Assembly (NCBI GenBank): GCA_937901085.1
Contig: CALCHQ010000033.1
Location: 1-64,000, forward strand
DNA from: an uncultured Verrucomicrobiales bacterium
Lineage (GTDB): Bacteria; Verrucomicrobiota; Verrucomicrobiia; Verrucomicrobiales; Akkermansiaceae
DNA length: 64,000 nucleotides
Direction of reading: 5' to 3'
Positions within the stretch are counted from its first letter, which is position 1, and the number at the start of each line of letters is the position of its first letter. Below, in pieces: positions 53,488 to 63,999 of this stretch. The notes beneath the pieces are model-generated. The model ran no database searches and had not been told where the DNA came from. It saw nothing but the letters and a program-made list of their open reading frames with translations. The translations under genes and the position numbers were made by a program.

Positions 53488-53493
53488 AGTATA
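53488..53493 (-). promoter_or_regulatory. Extended -10 promoter of ftsA-ftsZ
   Basis: Minus strand TGCTATACT carries an extended TGn motif before TATACT. No -35 is obvious at the standard spacing. Confidence 0.5.
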
Positions 53494-53534
53494 GCACAGC
53501 CCCGCAGCCGATGCGCGGCAAATGCGCGTCATAT

Positions 53535-54059
53535 TCACGGCTTGGAGAGTTCGCGGGTGCAGGTTTCAGCAGGAGGCATGAGAACCGGGCGCAGGGTCAC
53601 GAATTCCTCAGAATATTCCTCAGACGGCACAAAGAGGAAACCGGGTTCCCGGTTGCGGATTTCATAAGACGTGGCCTGGAAAAGGGGCAACACCTGGTTG
53701 GTACTGGGATCGTAGGCCTGACGCCCCGTATACTTACCTTTCACAATGTATTCCACGTTGTTATCCCGCCCGTGCACGGCATTCGGAAGCGGGTCTTCCA
53801 GACCGCGGTCCGGCGTATGAATCACGGACTCATCCATCATCACCAGCCGGGCATCGCGCCAGCTCTGGCGCGGTTCGCGCAGGTAGCCCCAGAAACGGCA
53901 CAGCGGAATGTGGTAGCGCCGCCCGACGAAGTAATCACCCGCCGGTTCGCTGGCGATACTAGCCTCCCGCTCCCGAAGAGCCTCACAATCCGAACGCAGG
54001 CTATGGCACTGGGTAAGCACCATGCATGCCACCAGGGCGATGATGATTTTACTGTTCAT
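53535..54059 (-). CDS. Lipoprotein of unknown function
   Basis: The 174-residue protein has a lipoprotein signal ending MVLTQC (Cys18). The mature part contains RYHIPLCRFWGYLREPRQSW and a C-terminal region with Tyr, Phe and Glu (VKGKYTGRQAYDPSTNQVLP; FLFVPSEEYSEEFVTLRPVL) that reads as a small beta domain. No family is recognised. ATG 54059 is chosen from the signal peptide; the frame is open to 54098 but the promoter lies there. It is divergent from mreB and ends about 90 bases before ftsA, so a link to cell shape or division is suggested by position only. Confidence 0.72.
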   Translation of the reverse strand: MNSKIIIALVACMVLTQCHSLRSDCEALREREASIASEPAGDYFVGRRYHIPLCRFWGYLREPRQSWRDARLVMMDESVIHTPDRGLEDPLPNAVHGRDNNVEYIVKGKYTGRQAYDPSTNQVLPLFQATSYEIRNREPGFLFVPSEEYSEEFVTLRPVLMPPAETCTRELSKP

Positions 54060-54069
54060 GAACACCCTA

Positions 54070-54098
54070 GTTCTACCCCATTCATCCACCCCGGTCAA
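54070..54098 (-). promoter_or_regulatory. Promoter of the lipoprotein gene, near-leaderless
   Basis: Minus strand TTGACC (54093-54098), 17-base spacer, TAGAAC (54070-54075). The leader to ATG 54059 is about 4 bases. Confidence 0.6.
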
Positions 54099-54145
54099 GC
54101 CTAATCTACATGCGGCGGCATCCCTGTCAGCCCGGTATTATTTAC

Positions 54146-54174
54146 TTGACAGAGCCGCCGTGTATCCCTATACT
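54146..54174 (+). promoter_or_regulatory. Strong promoter of mreB
   Basis: TTGACA (54146-54151), 17-base spacer, TATACT (54169-54174). The leader of about 140 bases to ATG 54321 is the longest seen for a protein gene here and may carry control elements. Confidence 0.85.
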
Positions 54175-54320
54175 CCGCGTGGGTGCGCCAGAGCGCAACC
54201 CAGGACTCCTGCCCCATGACTATCCGGCGTGCGAACAGTTCATTCCCCTGAAAAGGAGGGCTGTCCGGGTGGAAAGAAAGGCCGTACCGTATCACTCCAT
54301 TCCCCTGAATCACTTTTCAC

Positions 54321-55340
54321 ATGTTTCCCATTTTCAAGAAGATTGCCCGTCTGTTCTCGTATGATATCGGGATAGACCTGGGTACAGCCAATACGCTGGT
54401 CTACATTAAGGACCAGGGCATTGTGCTGCGCGAACCTTCCGTTGTTGCCATGAAGGGCGACAAGGTGAAGGCCGTGGGCGAGGAAGCCAAGCGCATGGTG
54501 GGCCGTACGCCCGGCAGCGTGGTGGCCATCCGCCCGCTCAAGGAAGGCGTCATTGCCGATTTCGAGGTAGCGCACAACATGCTGCGCTACTTCATCAAGC
54601 GTGCCTGCCAGGGCCGCAGCCTCCGCGGGCCGCGGATTCTGATTGCCCACCCCTCCGGCATCACCGAAGTGGAGCGCCACGCTATCGAAGAATCTGCCTA
54701 CGAGGCAGGTGCCATCAAGGTGCAACTCATTGAAGAACCCATGGCCGCCGCCATCGGCGTGGGGCTTCCCGTCACCGAACCGGTGGGCAGCATGATTGTT
54801 GACATCGGCGGCGGCACGACGGAGGTCGCCATCATCTCCCTTTCCGGTATCGTGTACAGCCAATCTGAAAAGTGCGGCGGCGATGCCCTGGATGAAACCA
54901 TCACCCGCCACATGCTGGCTGCCCACAACCTGCTGGTGGGTCCCCGCACGGCGGAAGACATCAAAATCCGCGTCGGCTCTGCCCACCCGCTGCAGCAGGA
55001 GCTGCAGATGGAGGTAAAGGGCCGAGACCGCGGTACCGGTCTGCCCAAGACCGTCACCGTGCGCTCCGAAGAGATTCGCGAAGCGCTGCAAGATAAGCTC
55101 GACATCATTGTGAGCGCCATCCGACAATCGCTGGACCACTGCCCGCCTGAGCTGGCCAGCGACCTGTACGACCGCGGTATCACCGTGGCCGGCGGCGGCG
55201 CCCTGCTGCGTGGGCTGAGCGACCTGCTGCATGAGCAGACAGGTCTGCCCATCATGATTTCTGAAGACCCGCTGAGCGCTGTGGCAGAAGGCACAGGCAA
55301 GTATCTTCAGGAGAACGATGACGTCTTTGACGAGGAGTAA
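54321..55340 (+). CDS. mreB: Rod-shape protein MreB
   Basis: MreB is the bacterial actin that guides the elongation machinery. The 339-residue protein has DIGIDLGTANTLVYIKDQGI, the second phosphate loop IVDIGGGTTEVAIISLSG and the adenosine motif VAGGGALLRGLSDLL, with the typical VEEPMAAAIGVG stretch. Length is normal. The expected mreC and mreD genes do not follow; rng comes next after a 221-base spacer. There is no Shine-Dalgarno. It is preceded by a strong promoter and a long leader. Confidence 0.96.
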   Translation: MFPIFKKIARLFSYDIGIDLGTANTLVYIKDQGIVLREPSVVAMKGDKVKAVGEEAKRMVGRTPGSVVAIRPLKEGVIADFEVAHNMLRYFIKRACQGRSLRGPRILIAHPSGITEVERHAIEESAYEAGAIKVQLIEEPMAAAIGVGLPVTEPVGSMIVDIGGGTTEVAIISLSGIVYSQSEKCGGDALDETITRHMLAAHNLLVGPRTAEDIKIRVGSAHPLQQELQMEVKGRDRGTGLPKTVTVRSEEIREALQDKLDIIVSAIRQSLDHCPPELASDLYDRGITVAGGGALLRGLSDLLHEQTGLPIMISEDPLSAVAEGTGKYLQENDDVFDEE

Positions 55341-55561
55341 GCCAAGCCGCTGATTAAACCAACGGAAGAGCTGCTCTCTCCCTCTCTCATCCCCACCGGA
55401 AGCAAGGCCACCGCACCCCATGCGGGGCTGCTGCCTGCCCGGACAGGATTCACCCTTTGAGCAGAGACAAGCCCTTCCCCTCTCTCCCCGGATACAGACG
55501 CGAGTTTACCAGGTGAACACAACTCCAACCTCAACCTAAAACTTTGTCTTTTATTTCCAAA

Positions 55562-57157
55562 ATGATTAATACTGTCAAAAACTTCCTCGGGTTCGGACAA
55601 TGCAACCCGCGGGAGGGAACCACCATCGTCATCAACTCGGAAAAACTGGAACGCCGTGTCGCGCTGCTCGAAGACGGCGTGCTGGAAGAGTACAGCATTG
55701 AGCGCGAGGGCGAAGATAACATCGTCGGCGGCATCTTCAAGGGCCGCGTCAAGAACATCGAGCCGGGTCTCAAGGCCATGTTCGTTGACATCGGCTACGA
55801 AAAAAATGCTTTCCTGCACTTCTGGGACGCCCTGCCCCTGGCACTCGATTCCTCCCTTGAGGAAATTCAGCGCGAAGGCCGCCCCCGCAAGAAGCAGAAG
55901 AAGATTACCAGCAAGGATATTCCCGACATCTACCCCATCGGCTCTGAAATCATGGTGCAGGTCACCAAGGGCCCCATTTCCTCCAAGGGACCGCGCGTGA
56001 CCACCAACATCTCCCTAGCCGGGCGCTATATCGTCCTCATGCCCTTTACCGACCAGTTCGGTATTTCCCGTAAGATTGATGACCCCAAGGAACGCCAGCG
56101 CCTGCGCCAGATTGTGCAGAAGCTCAACGTGCCGGAGGGTATGGGCATCATCATGCGTACGGTGGCCCAGGGCCAGCGTTTCCGCCACTTTGTGCGAGAC
56201 CTCGCCATGCTGCTCACCCAATGGCGCGAAGTGGAAGAGAAATTTGCCACCAATCCCGCCCCCATGTGCGTGTACCGCGAGCCGGATCTGATTGAACGCA
56301 CCGCGCGCGACTTCCTGACCGACAATGTCGACAACATCGTGTGCGACAATCTGGAAACCACCCAGCGCATGCAGGAAATTGCCGGCAAGATTTCCCGCCG
56401 CTCCAAGCGCCACATCCAGTACCACCAGTACCGCCAGCCCATCTTTGAAGAACTGGGCATTGAAAAGCAGATTAACGAAGCCTTCCAACGCCAGGTGCTG
56501 CTGCCCTGCGGCGGCTACCTCGTGATTGATGAGACCGAGGCTCTCATTGCCATCGACATCAACACCGGCCGCAACAAGGGCAATAAGGACCTCGACAAGA
56601 CCATCCTGGAGACCAACCTGGAATCAGCCCGCGAGATTGCCCGCCAGCTGCGCCTGCGTAACATCGGCGGCCTCGTGGTGGTGGACTTCATCGACATGCG
56701 CCACCGCAAGGACCAGCTGGCCGTCTACAAGGCCATGAAGGATGCTCTCAAGCGCGACAAGGCCAAGACGCAGGTGATGCAGATTACCCCCATCGGCCTC
56801 ATGGAAATGACACGCCAGCGCATCAATGAATCGCTTCTGGACTATGTGAACGACCATTGCCCATACTGCCACGGCCGCGGCCGCGTGAAGAGCGTGATGA
56901 CCATGAGCGTGGAAATCCAGCGCCAGCTCAAAGCCACGCTCATGCGTTACCGCGACAACGTGGGCGATATGATTGTGGTGGTGAACAGCGATGTGCTGAG
57001 CCGCTTCAAGAATGAGGATGCGGCTCTGCTCATGGAACTGGAACGCCAGTGCGCCGGGCGCCTCATCTTCCGCAGCGCGCCCAACATCCACCGCGAGGCT
57101 TTCGCTATTCTGGACCCGGCCAACAACAATAAGCCGCTCTTCCAGATTAACATGTAA
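55562..57157 (+). CDS. rng: Ribonuclease E/G family
   Basis: RNase G/E cleaves single-stranded 5'-monophosphorylated RNA and matures rRNA. The 531-residue protein has an S1 domain (IVGGIFKGRVKNIEPGLKAM, then FVDIG), the 5' sensor region, the DNase I-like catalytic domain with AIDINTGRNKGNKD and VVVDFIDMR whose Asp residues bind Mg2+, and the zinc-link CPYCHGRG after MEMTRQRINESL. Without a long C-terminal degradosome scaffold it is RNase G-like, with an insertion (KKQKKITSKDIPDIYPIGSE) inside the S1 domain. ATG 55562 is chosen over an upstream TTG. The close mreB-rng order recalls the mre-rng cluster of proteobacteria. Confidence 0.93.
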   Translation: MINTVKNFLGFGQCNPREGTTIVINSEKLERRVALLEDGVLEEYSIEREGEDNIVGGIFKGRVKNIEPGLKAMFVDIGYEKNAFLHFWDALPLALDSSLEEIQREGRPRKKQKKITSKDIPDIYPIGSEIMVQVTKGPISSKGPRVTTNISLAGRYIVLMPFTDQFGISRKIDDPKERQRLRQIVQKLNVPEGMGIIMRTVAQGQRFRHFVRDLAMLLTQWREVEEKFATNPAPMCVYREPDLIERTARDFLTDNVDNIVCDNLETTQRMQEIAGKISRRSKRHIQYHQYRQPIFEELGIEKQINEAFQRQVLLPCGGYLVIDETEALIAIDINTGRNKGNKDLDKTILETNLESAREIARQLRLRNIGGLVVVDFIDMRHRKDQLAVYKAMKDALKRDKAKTQVMQITPIGLMEMTRQRINESLLDYVNDHCPYCHGRGRVKSVMTMSVEIQRQLKATLMRYRDNVGDMIVVVNSDVLSRFKNEDAALLMELERQCAGRLIFRSAPNIHREAFAILDPANNNKPLFQINM

Positions 57158-57171
57158 CCCCCTTACCCACC

Positions 57172-57211
57172 CCATCGCGCGCTGTCCGGCAGCGCGCGAT
57201 GGCTTACTTTT
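57172..57211 (+). terminator. Terminator of rng
   Basis: CCATCGCGCGCTG pairs over 13 bases with CAGCGCGCGATGG around TCCGG, followed by CTTACTTTTTC. The glycosyltransferase gene begins within 8 bases of the T run. Confidence 0.8.
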
Positions 57212-57218
57212 TCACACC

Positions 57219-58295
57219 ATGAAAGTTCTCGTCGCCTTAACAGACCAAAGCTTCTTTCGAACTAAATCCATTGGCATTTTCAACGTTTCTATGGGGTTAA
57301 CCAAAGGTCTGATAAATTGCCCGGAAATCACAGAACTCCATATTCTGGGCAACAACGAATGCAAAGAGACTTTTGCTGATGTGCCCCCGCATGTGCATGT
57401 TCACCTCACAGACATGCCGGTCCCGCGCCGTTTCAAACGCGTGTGGTGGGATCAGTTCGGTCTTAGTGCCGCCATACGTAAAATTGCCCCGGACTGGGCT
57501 ATCCTGCCTAAAGGCGTTCCGCCCTTCTTTCCCTGTCTTGGCAAGACAAAGCTGGCCTGCTATGTACACGATGTCATGTGGGAACACTACCAACAGCGCT
57601 CGGCATCTGATCGCAAGGGGCCATTTCCGCTTCATGAGTTTATTTATTTCTCGAAGCTCTCATTGCACGCAATGAAAATTTCCGATTTGGTGCTGACTTC
57701 ATCCCAATTCAACCTACAGCGTTTCAAACACTACTGTCCCTCGTGTAACGCATCCGTTATAGGAATCGGCTTTGATGATGAGCCGCGACTTACCCCTCTC
57801 TGCAAAGGGACGGATATCCTCTTCTACGCGTCGCCCTTTCCTCACAAGCTGAGCATTTTAGGAATACAGCGCATCGAAGCATGGCTGAGCCAGCGACCAG
57901 ATGCCTCAAATATACGAGTTCATGTTATAGGCAACCTACCCAAGACCGTAACCCTGCCTAGTGTACAATGGATTTCTCATGGAAAAGTTTCCAATGCAGA
58001 GTTACAACACATCATGCAGGATTTGTGCCGTTGCGCCGTTTATTTTTCAGATTACGAAGGCTATGGCATGCCGCCTGTAGAGTGTTTGCGGGCCGGCGTG
58101 CCTTGCATTGCTTCAGACATCCCCGCAATACGTGAAAACATCCCAGCTCCGTACCTTTTCTCCAATGCTGATGAAGCCAGTTTCATCAACACAGCCAATT
58201 CTGTTTTTGACGGTTCAATTCCCTTCCAGCATACAGAGTTTCCCTCATGGCAGGAAGTCACGCAACGATGTGTTCACGCACTTCGGAATCATTAA
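57219..58295 (+). CDS. Glycosyltransferase, GT4-like
   Basis: The 358-residue protein has a GT-B glycosyltransferase pattern: MKVLVALTDQSFFRTKSIGI at the start and the C-terminal donor-binding domain with YFSDYEGYGMPPVECLRAGV followed by PCIASDIPAIREN, the E-x7-E motif region of GT4 family members. It most likely transfers a sugar from a nucleotide donor to a cell-surface glycan. The gene is AT-richer than rng and fabG on either side, as glycan genes often are. It starts just after the rng terminator and may depend on read-through. The upstream frame extension to 57012 lies inside rng and is rejected. Confidence 0.83.
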   Translation: MKVLVALTDQSFFRTKSIGIFNVSMGLTKGLINCPEITELHILGNNECKETFADVPPHVHVHLTDMPVPRRFKRVWWDQFGLSAAIRKIAPDWAILPKGVPPFFPCLGKTKLACYVHDVMWEHYQQRSASDRKGPFPLHEFIYFSKLSLHAMKISDLVLTSSQFNLQRFKHYCPSCNASVIGIGFDDEPRLTPLCKGTDILFYASPFPHKLSILGIQRIEAWLSQRPDASNIRVHVIGNLPKTVTLPSVQWISHGKVSNAELQHIMQDLCRCAVYFSDYEGYGMPPVECLRAGVPCIASDIPAIRENIPAPYLFSNADEASFINTANSVFDGSIPFQHTEFPSWQEVTQRCVHALRNH

Positions 58296-58428
58296 ACCAA
58301 GTTTCTGAGATGGCGAACATATAACAGCCATGCTTTGATTCCATAAGTGGTATCGCCAGTTCAACAGAAAAATAATGTCTAACAGTCCCCAAACAACTCG
58401 CAATTTCCAATGGCGTTGTCTTTTAATC

Positions 58429-58457
58429 TTGCCATGCACCAGCACATTCGATAGAAT
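58429..58457 (+). promoter_or_regulatory. Promoter of fabG, near-leaderless
   Basis: TTGCCA (58429-58434), 17-base spacer, TAGAAT (58452-58457). The ATG at 58467 is about 3 bases after the expected start point. Confidence 0.75.
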
Positions 58458-58466
58458 GACAGCACT

Positions 58467-59213
58467 ATGAACAGACTCGCAGGTAAAACAGCTATTGTGA
58501 CGGGTGCCGGGCGCGGCATCGGCCAGGCCATCGCCCGCAGCTTTGCTGCCGAGGGCGCCAAGGTCATCCTCATTTCCCGCAATCCCGGCTCCTGTGGCAG
58601 TGCTGCAGAGGCTATCAATGCCGAGTTCCCGGACAGCTGCAAGGCCTTCCCCTGCGATGTGGCTGATGCCGCCGCGGTGGAAACCTGCATCAAGGACATC
58701 CTGGCAGAATACCCGGCCATTGACATTCTGGTCAACAACGCCGGCATCACCAAGGACGGTCTGCTCATGCGCATGAAAGAAAGCGACTGGGATGCCGTGC
58801 TCACCACCAATCTCAAGAGCGTATTCCTCTTCGTGAAAGCCCTGCAGCGCACCCTCATGAAGAGCCCGGCAGGCCGCATCATCAACATCTCTTCCATCGT
58901 CGGTCTCACCGGCAATGTGGGCCAGAGCAACTACTCTGCCTCCAAGGCCGGTGTCATCGGCTTCACCAAGTCCATGGCCCAGGAAATCGCCAGCCGCAAG
59001 GTGACAGTCAACGCCATTGCCCCCGGCTTCATCTCCACCGACATGACCGACGCCATCCCCGAAAAGGCCCGTGAAACACTGCTCTCCCGCATCCCCCTGG
59101 CCGACCTCGGCAAGCCGGAAGACATCGCCAACGCCGCAACCTTCCTGGCCTCCGATGAGGCCCGTTACATCACCGGCCAGGTCATCGTGGTCGACGGCGG
59201 CATGACGATGTAA
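58467..59213 (+). CDS. fabG: 3-oxoacyl-[acyl-carrier-protein] reductase
   Basis: FabG reduces 3-ketoacyl-ACP with NADPH in fatty acid elongation. The 248-residue SDR has the cofactor loop TGAGRGIGQAIA (12-23), NNAGITKDGLL near residue 90, the catalytic Ser in INISSIVGLTGNVGQSNY, then Y-S-A-S-K (Tyr/Lys pair) and the PGFISTDMT loop. These positions and the length make FabG much more likely than another SDR. It lies alone between two glycosyltransferase genes rather than in a fab cluster. Codon use is host-like, unlike its neighbours. Confidence 0.92.
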   Translation: MNRLAGKTAIVTGAGRGIGQAIARSFAAEGAKVILISRNPGSCGSAAEAINAEFPDSCKAFPCDVADAAAVETCIKDILAEYPAIDILVNNAGITKDGLLMRMKESDWDAVLTTNLKSVFLFVKALQRTLMKSPAGRIINISSIVGLTGNVGQSNYSASKAGVIGFTKSMAQEIASRKVTVNAIAPGFISTDMTDAIPEKARETLLSRIPLADLGKPEDIANAATFLASDEARYITGQVIVVDGGMTM

Positions 59214-59235
59214 TTACACCTTTTCCTTAACTTAG

Positions 59236-59280
59236 AAGAACCAGGGGGGCAGTACAAGCACCCCTGGTTCTTTATCTTTC
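59236..59280 (+). terminator. Terminator of fabG
   Basis: AGAACCAGGGG pairs with CCCCTGGTTCT around a 13-base loop, followed by TTATCTTTC. Confidence 0.85.
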
Positions 59281-59314
59281 AAAGGCAGCTCGGTTCTTAC
59301 TCGCAAATATCGGC

Positions 59315-59342
59315 TTGACTTATCAGACACCAGGGATATAAT
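59315..59342 (+). promoter_or_regulatory. Promoter of the GT2 gene, near-leaderless
   Basis: TTGACT (59315-59320), 16-base spacer, perfect TATAAT (59337-59342). The ATG at 59355 is about 6 bases after the expected start point. Confidence 0.75.
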
Positions 59343-59354
59343 CCGCCTCGAACT

Positions 59355-60248
59355 ATGAAATTCTACATCGTCACCCCGGCATATAATGCTTTGACATGGC
59401 TTCAGCGCTGTATTTATTCTGTTGCAGACCAGGCATCGGAAGGGGTGGAGGTTCACCATCATGTACAGGATGGGGCATCTTCTGACGGCACCCCTGAATG
59501 GTTAGAACAATGGCAAAATGAACATACTTCCATGCCTGGATATACTTTTACATACGAAAGTGGAAAAGATACCGGCATGTATGACGCCTTAAATAAAGCA
59601 TGGAAAAAATTACCCCCGGACGCCACTGTAACCGCACACCTCAATAGTGATGAGCAGTATCTTCCCGGTGCGCTAAAATCCGTTTCTGAGGCAATTCTAC
59701 TACATAAGGAGGCCGACGTGCTACTCACTTCCTATATTGTCCTCGATGCTCAAAGCCGTTACATCTGTCATCGCAGACCTTCGCCTCCCAATAAATGGGT
59801 GAGCCGTGTATCATGTGAAGTATATACTTGTTCATGCTTTCACAAAGTGGATACTTTCCTGAAACATGGCATACGTTTTGATACGCGTTTCCGCTCCATC
59901 GCCGATATGGTGATGTACCGCGACATGGTAAATCTGAATCTGAAATTTAAAATTGTTCCCGGAACGATTACCTCGTTGTTTACCGTTACAGGAAACAATC
60001 TTGCATGGACGGATGCCACCAAAGTTGACATGGACATTCTGAAAAAGGAGAGTCCATACATAGATAGCTGGTTCAACAGAAACATCCTCAGCCGTTACAG
60101 CGGTCTTTTGCGAGTGTTCATCAATCTGTTTTACCAAGCTCCCCGGCAATATTCCGCTTATACTTCCGCTATACGGAAACGAGTCAATTTCCATATTCAG
60201 AAGCCATCGTGCAAATGGGGTAAAAAACGAATTTCCACCGAATTGTAA
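59355..60248 (+). CDS. Glycosyltransferase family 2
   Basis: The 297-residue protein has the GT-A fold start MKFYIVTPAYNALTWLQRCI, a QDGASSDGTPEWL segment with the first aspartates, SGKDTGMYDALNKAW (typical of one GT2 subgroup) and HLNSDEQYLPGAL carrying the metal-binding DxD-like N-S-D. A GT2 transfers sugars from UDP or dTDP donors to polysaccharide or LPS precursors. It has its own promoter and a long terminator hairpin. Codon use is AT-rich relative to fabG. Transmembrane segments are absent. Confidence 0.88.
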   Translation: MKFYIVTPAYNALTWLQRCIYSVADQASEGVEVHHHVQDGASSDGTPEWLEQWQNEHTSMPGYTFTYESGKDTGMYDALNKAWKKLPPDATVTAHLNSDEQYLPGALKSVSEAILLHKEADVLLTSYIVLDAQSRYICHRRPSPPNKWVSRVSCEVYTCSCFHKVDTFLKHGIRFDTRFRSIADMVMYRDMVNLNLKFKIVPGTITSLFTVTGNNLAWTDATKVDMDILKKESPYIDSWFNRNILSRYSGLLRVFINLFYQAPRQYSAYTSAIRKRVNFHIQKPSCKWGKKRISTEL

Positions 60249-60269
60249 AGGGCTTCCACCCCATTAAAC

Positions 60270-60308
60270 AATCCCCATCCTTTCATGATGAAAGGATGGG
60301 GATTTGCT
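60270..60308 (+). terminator. Terminator of the GT2 gene
   Basis: AATCCCCATCCTTTCA pairs perfectly over 16 bases with TGAAAGGATGGGGATT around TGA. It lies between converging genes and may act in both directions. Confidence 0.8.
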
Positions 60309-60335
60309 ATGCTAAGAGGTTATCCGCTAGGGGAG

Positions 60336-60378
60336 CGAAAAAATCCGCCGGGTGCGGCTTGCGGCCGACCCGGCGGGG
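60336..60378 (-). terminator. Terminator of the sdhCAB operon
   Basis: CCGCCGGGT pairs with ACCCGGCGG around a 14-base loop, followed on the minus strand by ATTTTTTCG. Confidence 0.88.
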
Positions 60379-60403
60379 CAAAGATACGTTAGCTTGCGTT
60401 CAA

Positions 60404-61171
60404 TCAGGCGAACACACCCACGGCCTCGGCGGCGCAGGCAATCATGTAGTCGCGGTTGAGCTTGGCGATGTTGTCTACGGAGATACCCTTCGGGCAGGCG
60501 GCTTCGCACTCGTACTGGTTGGTGCAGTTGCCGAAGCCCAGGGCGTCCATCTGACGCACCATGGCGAGTACACGCTTGTTCTTCTCCGGCTGGCCCTGGG
60601 GCAGCAGGTTGAGGTGGGCAGCCTTGGCAGAGGTGAAGAGCATGGCAGAGCTGTTCTTGCAGCTGGCCACGCAGGCACCGCAGCCTACGCATGCAGCGGC
60701 GTCGAAGGCGGCATCGGCCGTCTTCTTACGCACGGGCATGTTGTTGGCGTTCGGGGCAGAACCGGTGCGGATGTCCACGAAGCCACCGGCGGCGATGATA
60801 TTGTCCAGAGCGGTACGGTCCACCATGAGGTCACGCAGCAGCGGGAATGCCTGGGCACGGAAAGGTTCAATCCAGATGGTGTCACCATCCTTGAACTGGC
60901 GCATGTGCAGCTGGCAGGTGGTCACCTTCTTGCCGCCGTGCGGCACACCGTTGATGGTGAGGGAGCACATACCGCAGATACCTTCGCGGCAGTCGTGGTC
61001 GAACACGATGGGTTCCTTGCCTTCGTGCACGAGTTCCTCGTTCACGATGTCAAGCATTTCAAGGAAAGAAGCCTCATCCGGGATGTTCTTAGCCTTGTAG
61101 GTTTCAATGCGGCCCTGAGCCTGTGCATTTTCCTGGCGCCAGACCTTGAGCGTAAGATTGAGATTAGCCAT
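60404..61171 (-). CDS. sdhB: Succinate dehydrogenase/fumarate reductase iron-sulfur subunit
   Basis: SdhB passes electrons between the flavoprotein and quinone. The 255-residue protein has the [2Fe-2S] motif CREGICGMC near residue 61, the cluster site CVGCGACVASCKN near residue 160 and a last one at C..YECEAACPKGI. The length and the CREGICGMC form resemble the SdhB of Bacteroidota, Chlamydiota and Verrucomicrobiota. It is the last gene of sdhCAB and lies 37 bases after sdhA. Direction of catalysis cannot be decided from sequence. Confidence 0.95.
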   Translation of the reverse strand: MANLNLTLKVWRQENAQAQGRIETYKAKNIPDEASFLEMLDIVNEELVHEGKEPIVFDHDCREGICGMCSLTINGVPHGGKKVTTCQLHMRQFKDGDTIWIEPFRAQAFPLLRDLMVDRTALDNIIAAGGFVDIRTGSAPNANNMPVRKKTADAAFDAAACVGCGACVASCKNSSAMLFTSAKAAHLNLLPQGQPEKNKRVLAMVRQMDALGFGNCTNQYECEAACPKGISVDNIAKLNRDYMIACAAEAVGVFA

Positions 61172-61208
61172 AATTTTAGAATCTTAAATGGTTGGAATGA
61201 GGTTATCT

Positions 61209-63173
<1,965 letters not shown>

Positions 63174-63196
63174 AAGTGTCTATGAATGGGAAAAGG

Positions 63197-63868
63197 TTAC
63201 TTGAGGATACCGCAGAGAACGGCTACCGGGATGGAGATGAAAGCGCCGCAGACCACCAGGCCGAAGAGAACGGCGATGATGTTGTAGAGCGGGCGCACCT
63301 TGCGGGTGGAAAGCCCCAGGGTCTGGAACACAGACTGCAGGCCGTGACGCACATGCATGAACAGGCAGCAGATAGCCACGATATAGAACACGGAGCACCA
63401 CACATTGGAGAAAGCAGCAACGATGTGACCATAGCAATCGGAGGGGTCACCGTTCACCGTGAGCTGCCACAGGTGGAACAGCAGGAAGCAGAAAATCATG
63501 ATACCGGTGAGTACCATGGTACGGGAGGAAAGCGTAGCTTTCAGCGTACCTTCCTTCTGGTACTGCGTGCGGGCATTCACGTTCTCAATCTTCAGCGCCA
63601 GCGTCAGCACCACATGGATGAGGAGAATGGCGGCCAGACCGAGACGGATAGCCCAGAGCAGCCAGGCGGGCATGGTGTGCAGGCCGGTGGCATAGGCATC
63701 AATCCAGGAGGGCACACCGTTGCCGGGATCACCACCGTAGATGGTCATGTTACCGGCCAGATGCCCCACGAGGAACAGGAGGAGACACGCACCTGTCAGA
63801 GCCACAAGAATCTTGCGGCCAATCGAGGACGTGACGAACTTGCATGCTGTCGTGATAATGTCGTTCAT
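63197..63868 (-). CDS. sdhC: Succinate dehydrogenase cytochrome b subunit
   Basis: The single membrane subunit of a type-B enzyme carries two b haems and the quinone site. The 223-residue protein has five transmembrane helices (about 17-36, 62-82, 110-130, 155-175, 195-218) starting with GRKILVALTGACLLLFLVGH; the conserved His of that helix and those in FLLFHLWQLT and LFMHVRHGLQ are the likely haem ligands. No SdhD follows, as expected for this class. It is the first gene of the operon, 20 bases after the expected transcription start. Confidence 0.9.
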   Translation of the reverse strand: MNDIITTACKFVTSSIGRKILVALTGACLLLFLVGHLAGNMTIYGGDPGNGVPSWIDAYATGLHTMPAWLLWAIRLGLAAILLIHVVLTLALKIENVNARTQYQKEGTLKATLSSRTMVLTGIMIFCFLLFHLWQLTVNGDPSDCYGHIVAAFSNVWCSVFYIVAICCLFMHVRHGLQSVFQTLGLSTRKVRPLYNIIAVLFGLVVCGAFISIPVAVLCGILK

Positions 63869-63894
63869 ATGCGCAATAACGTCTTTGCGGCATT

Positions 63895-63923
63895 ACTCTA
63901 CCCTAAATACCCCCAAAAGGCAA
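63895..63923 (-). promoter_or_regulatory. Promoter of the sdhCAB operon
   Basis: Minus strand TTGCCT (63918-63923), 17-base spacer, TAGAGT (63895-63900). The predicted leader is about 20 bases. Confidence 0.55.
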
Positions 63924-63951
63924 GCCCCAAACAGCGCAACTGCGCTAAATT

Positions 63952-63999
63952 CTACGCCTGCAACGCCAGCAGCACGGCAAACGCTGCCAGCAGCAGAGC
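63952..63999 (-). CDS. C-terminal end of a minus-strand gene cut by the window
   Basis: The last codons before TAG (63952-63954) read ALLLAAFAVLLALQA, a hydrophobic helix typical of a membrane-protein end. Nothing more can be said from 16 codons. A short AGCGC-AGTT-GCGCT hairpin follows the stop. Confidence 0.45.
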   Translation of the reverse strand, partial: ALLLAAFAVLLALQA

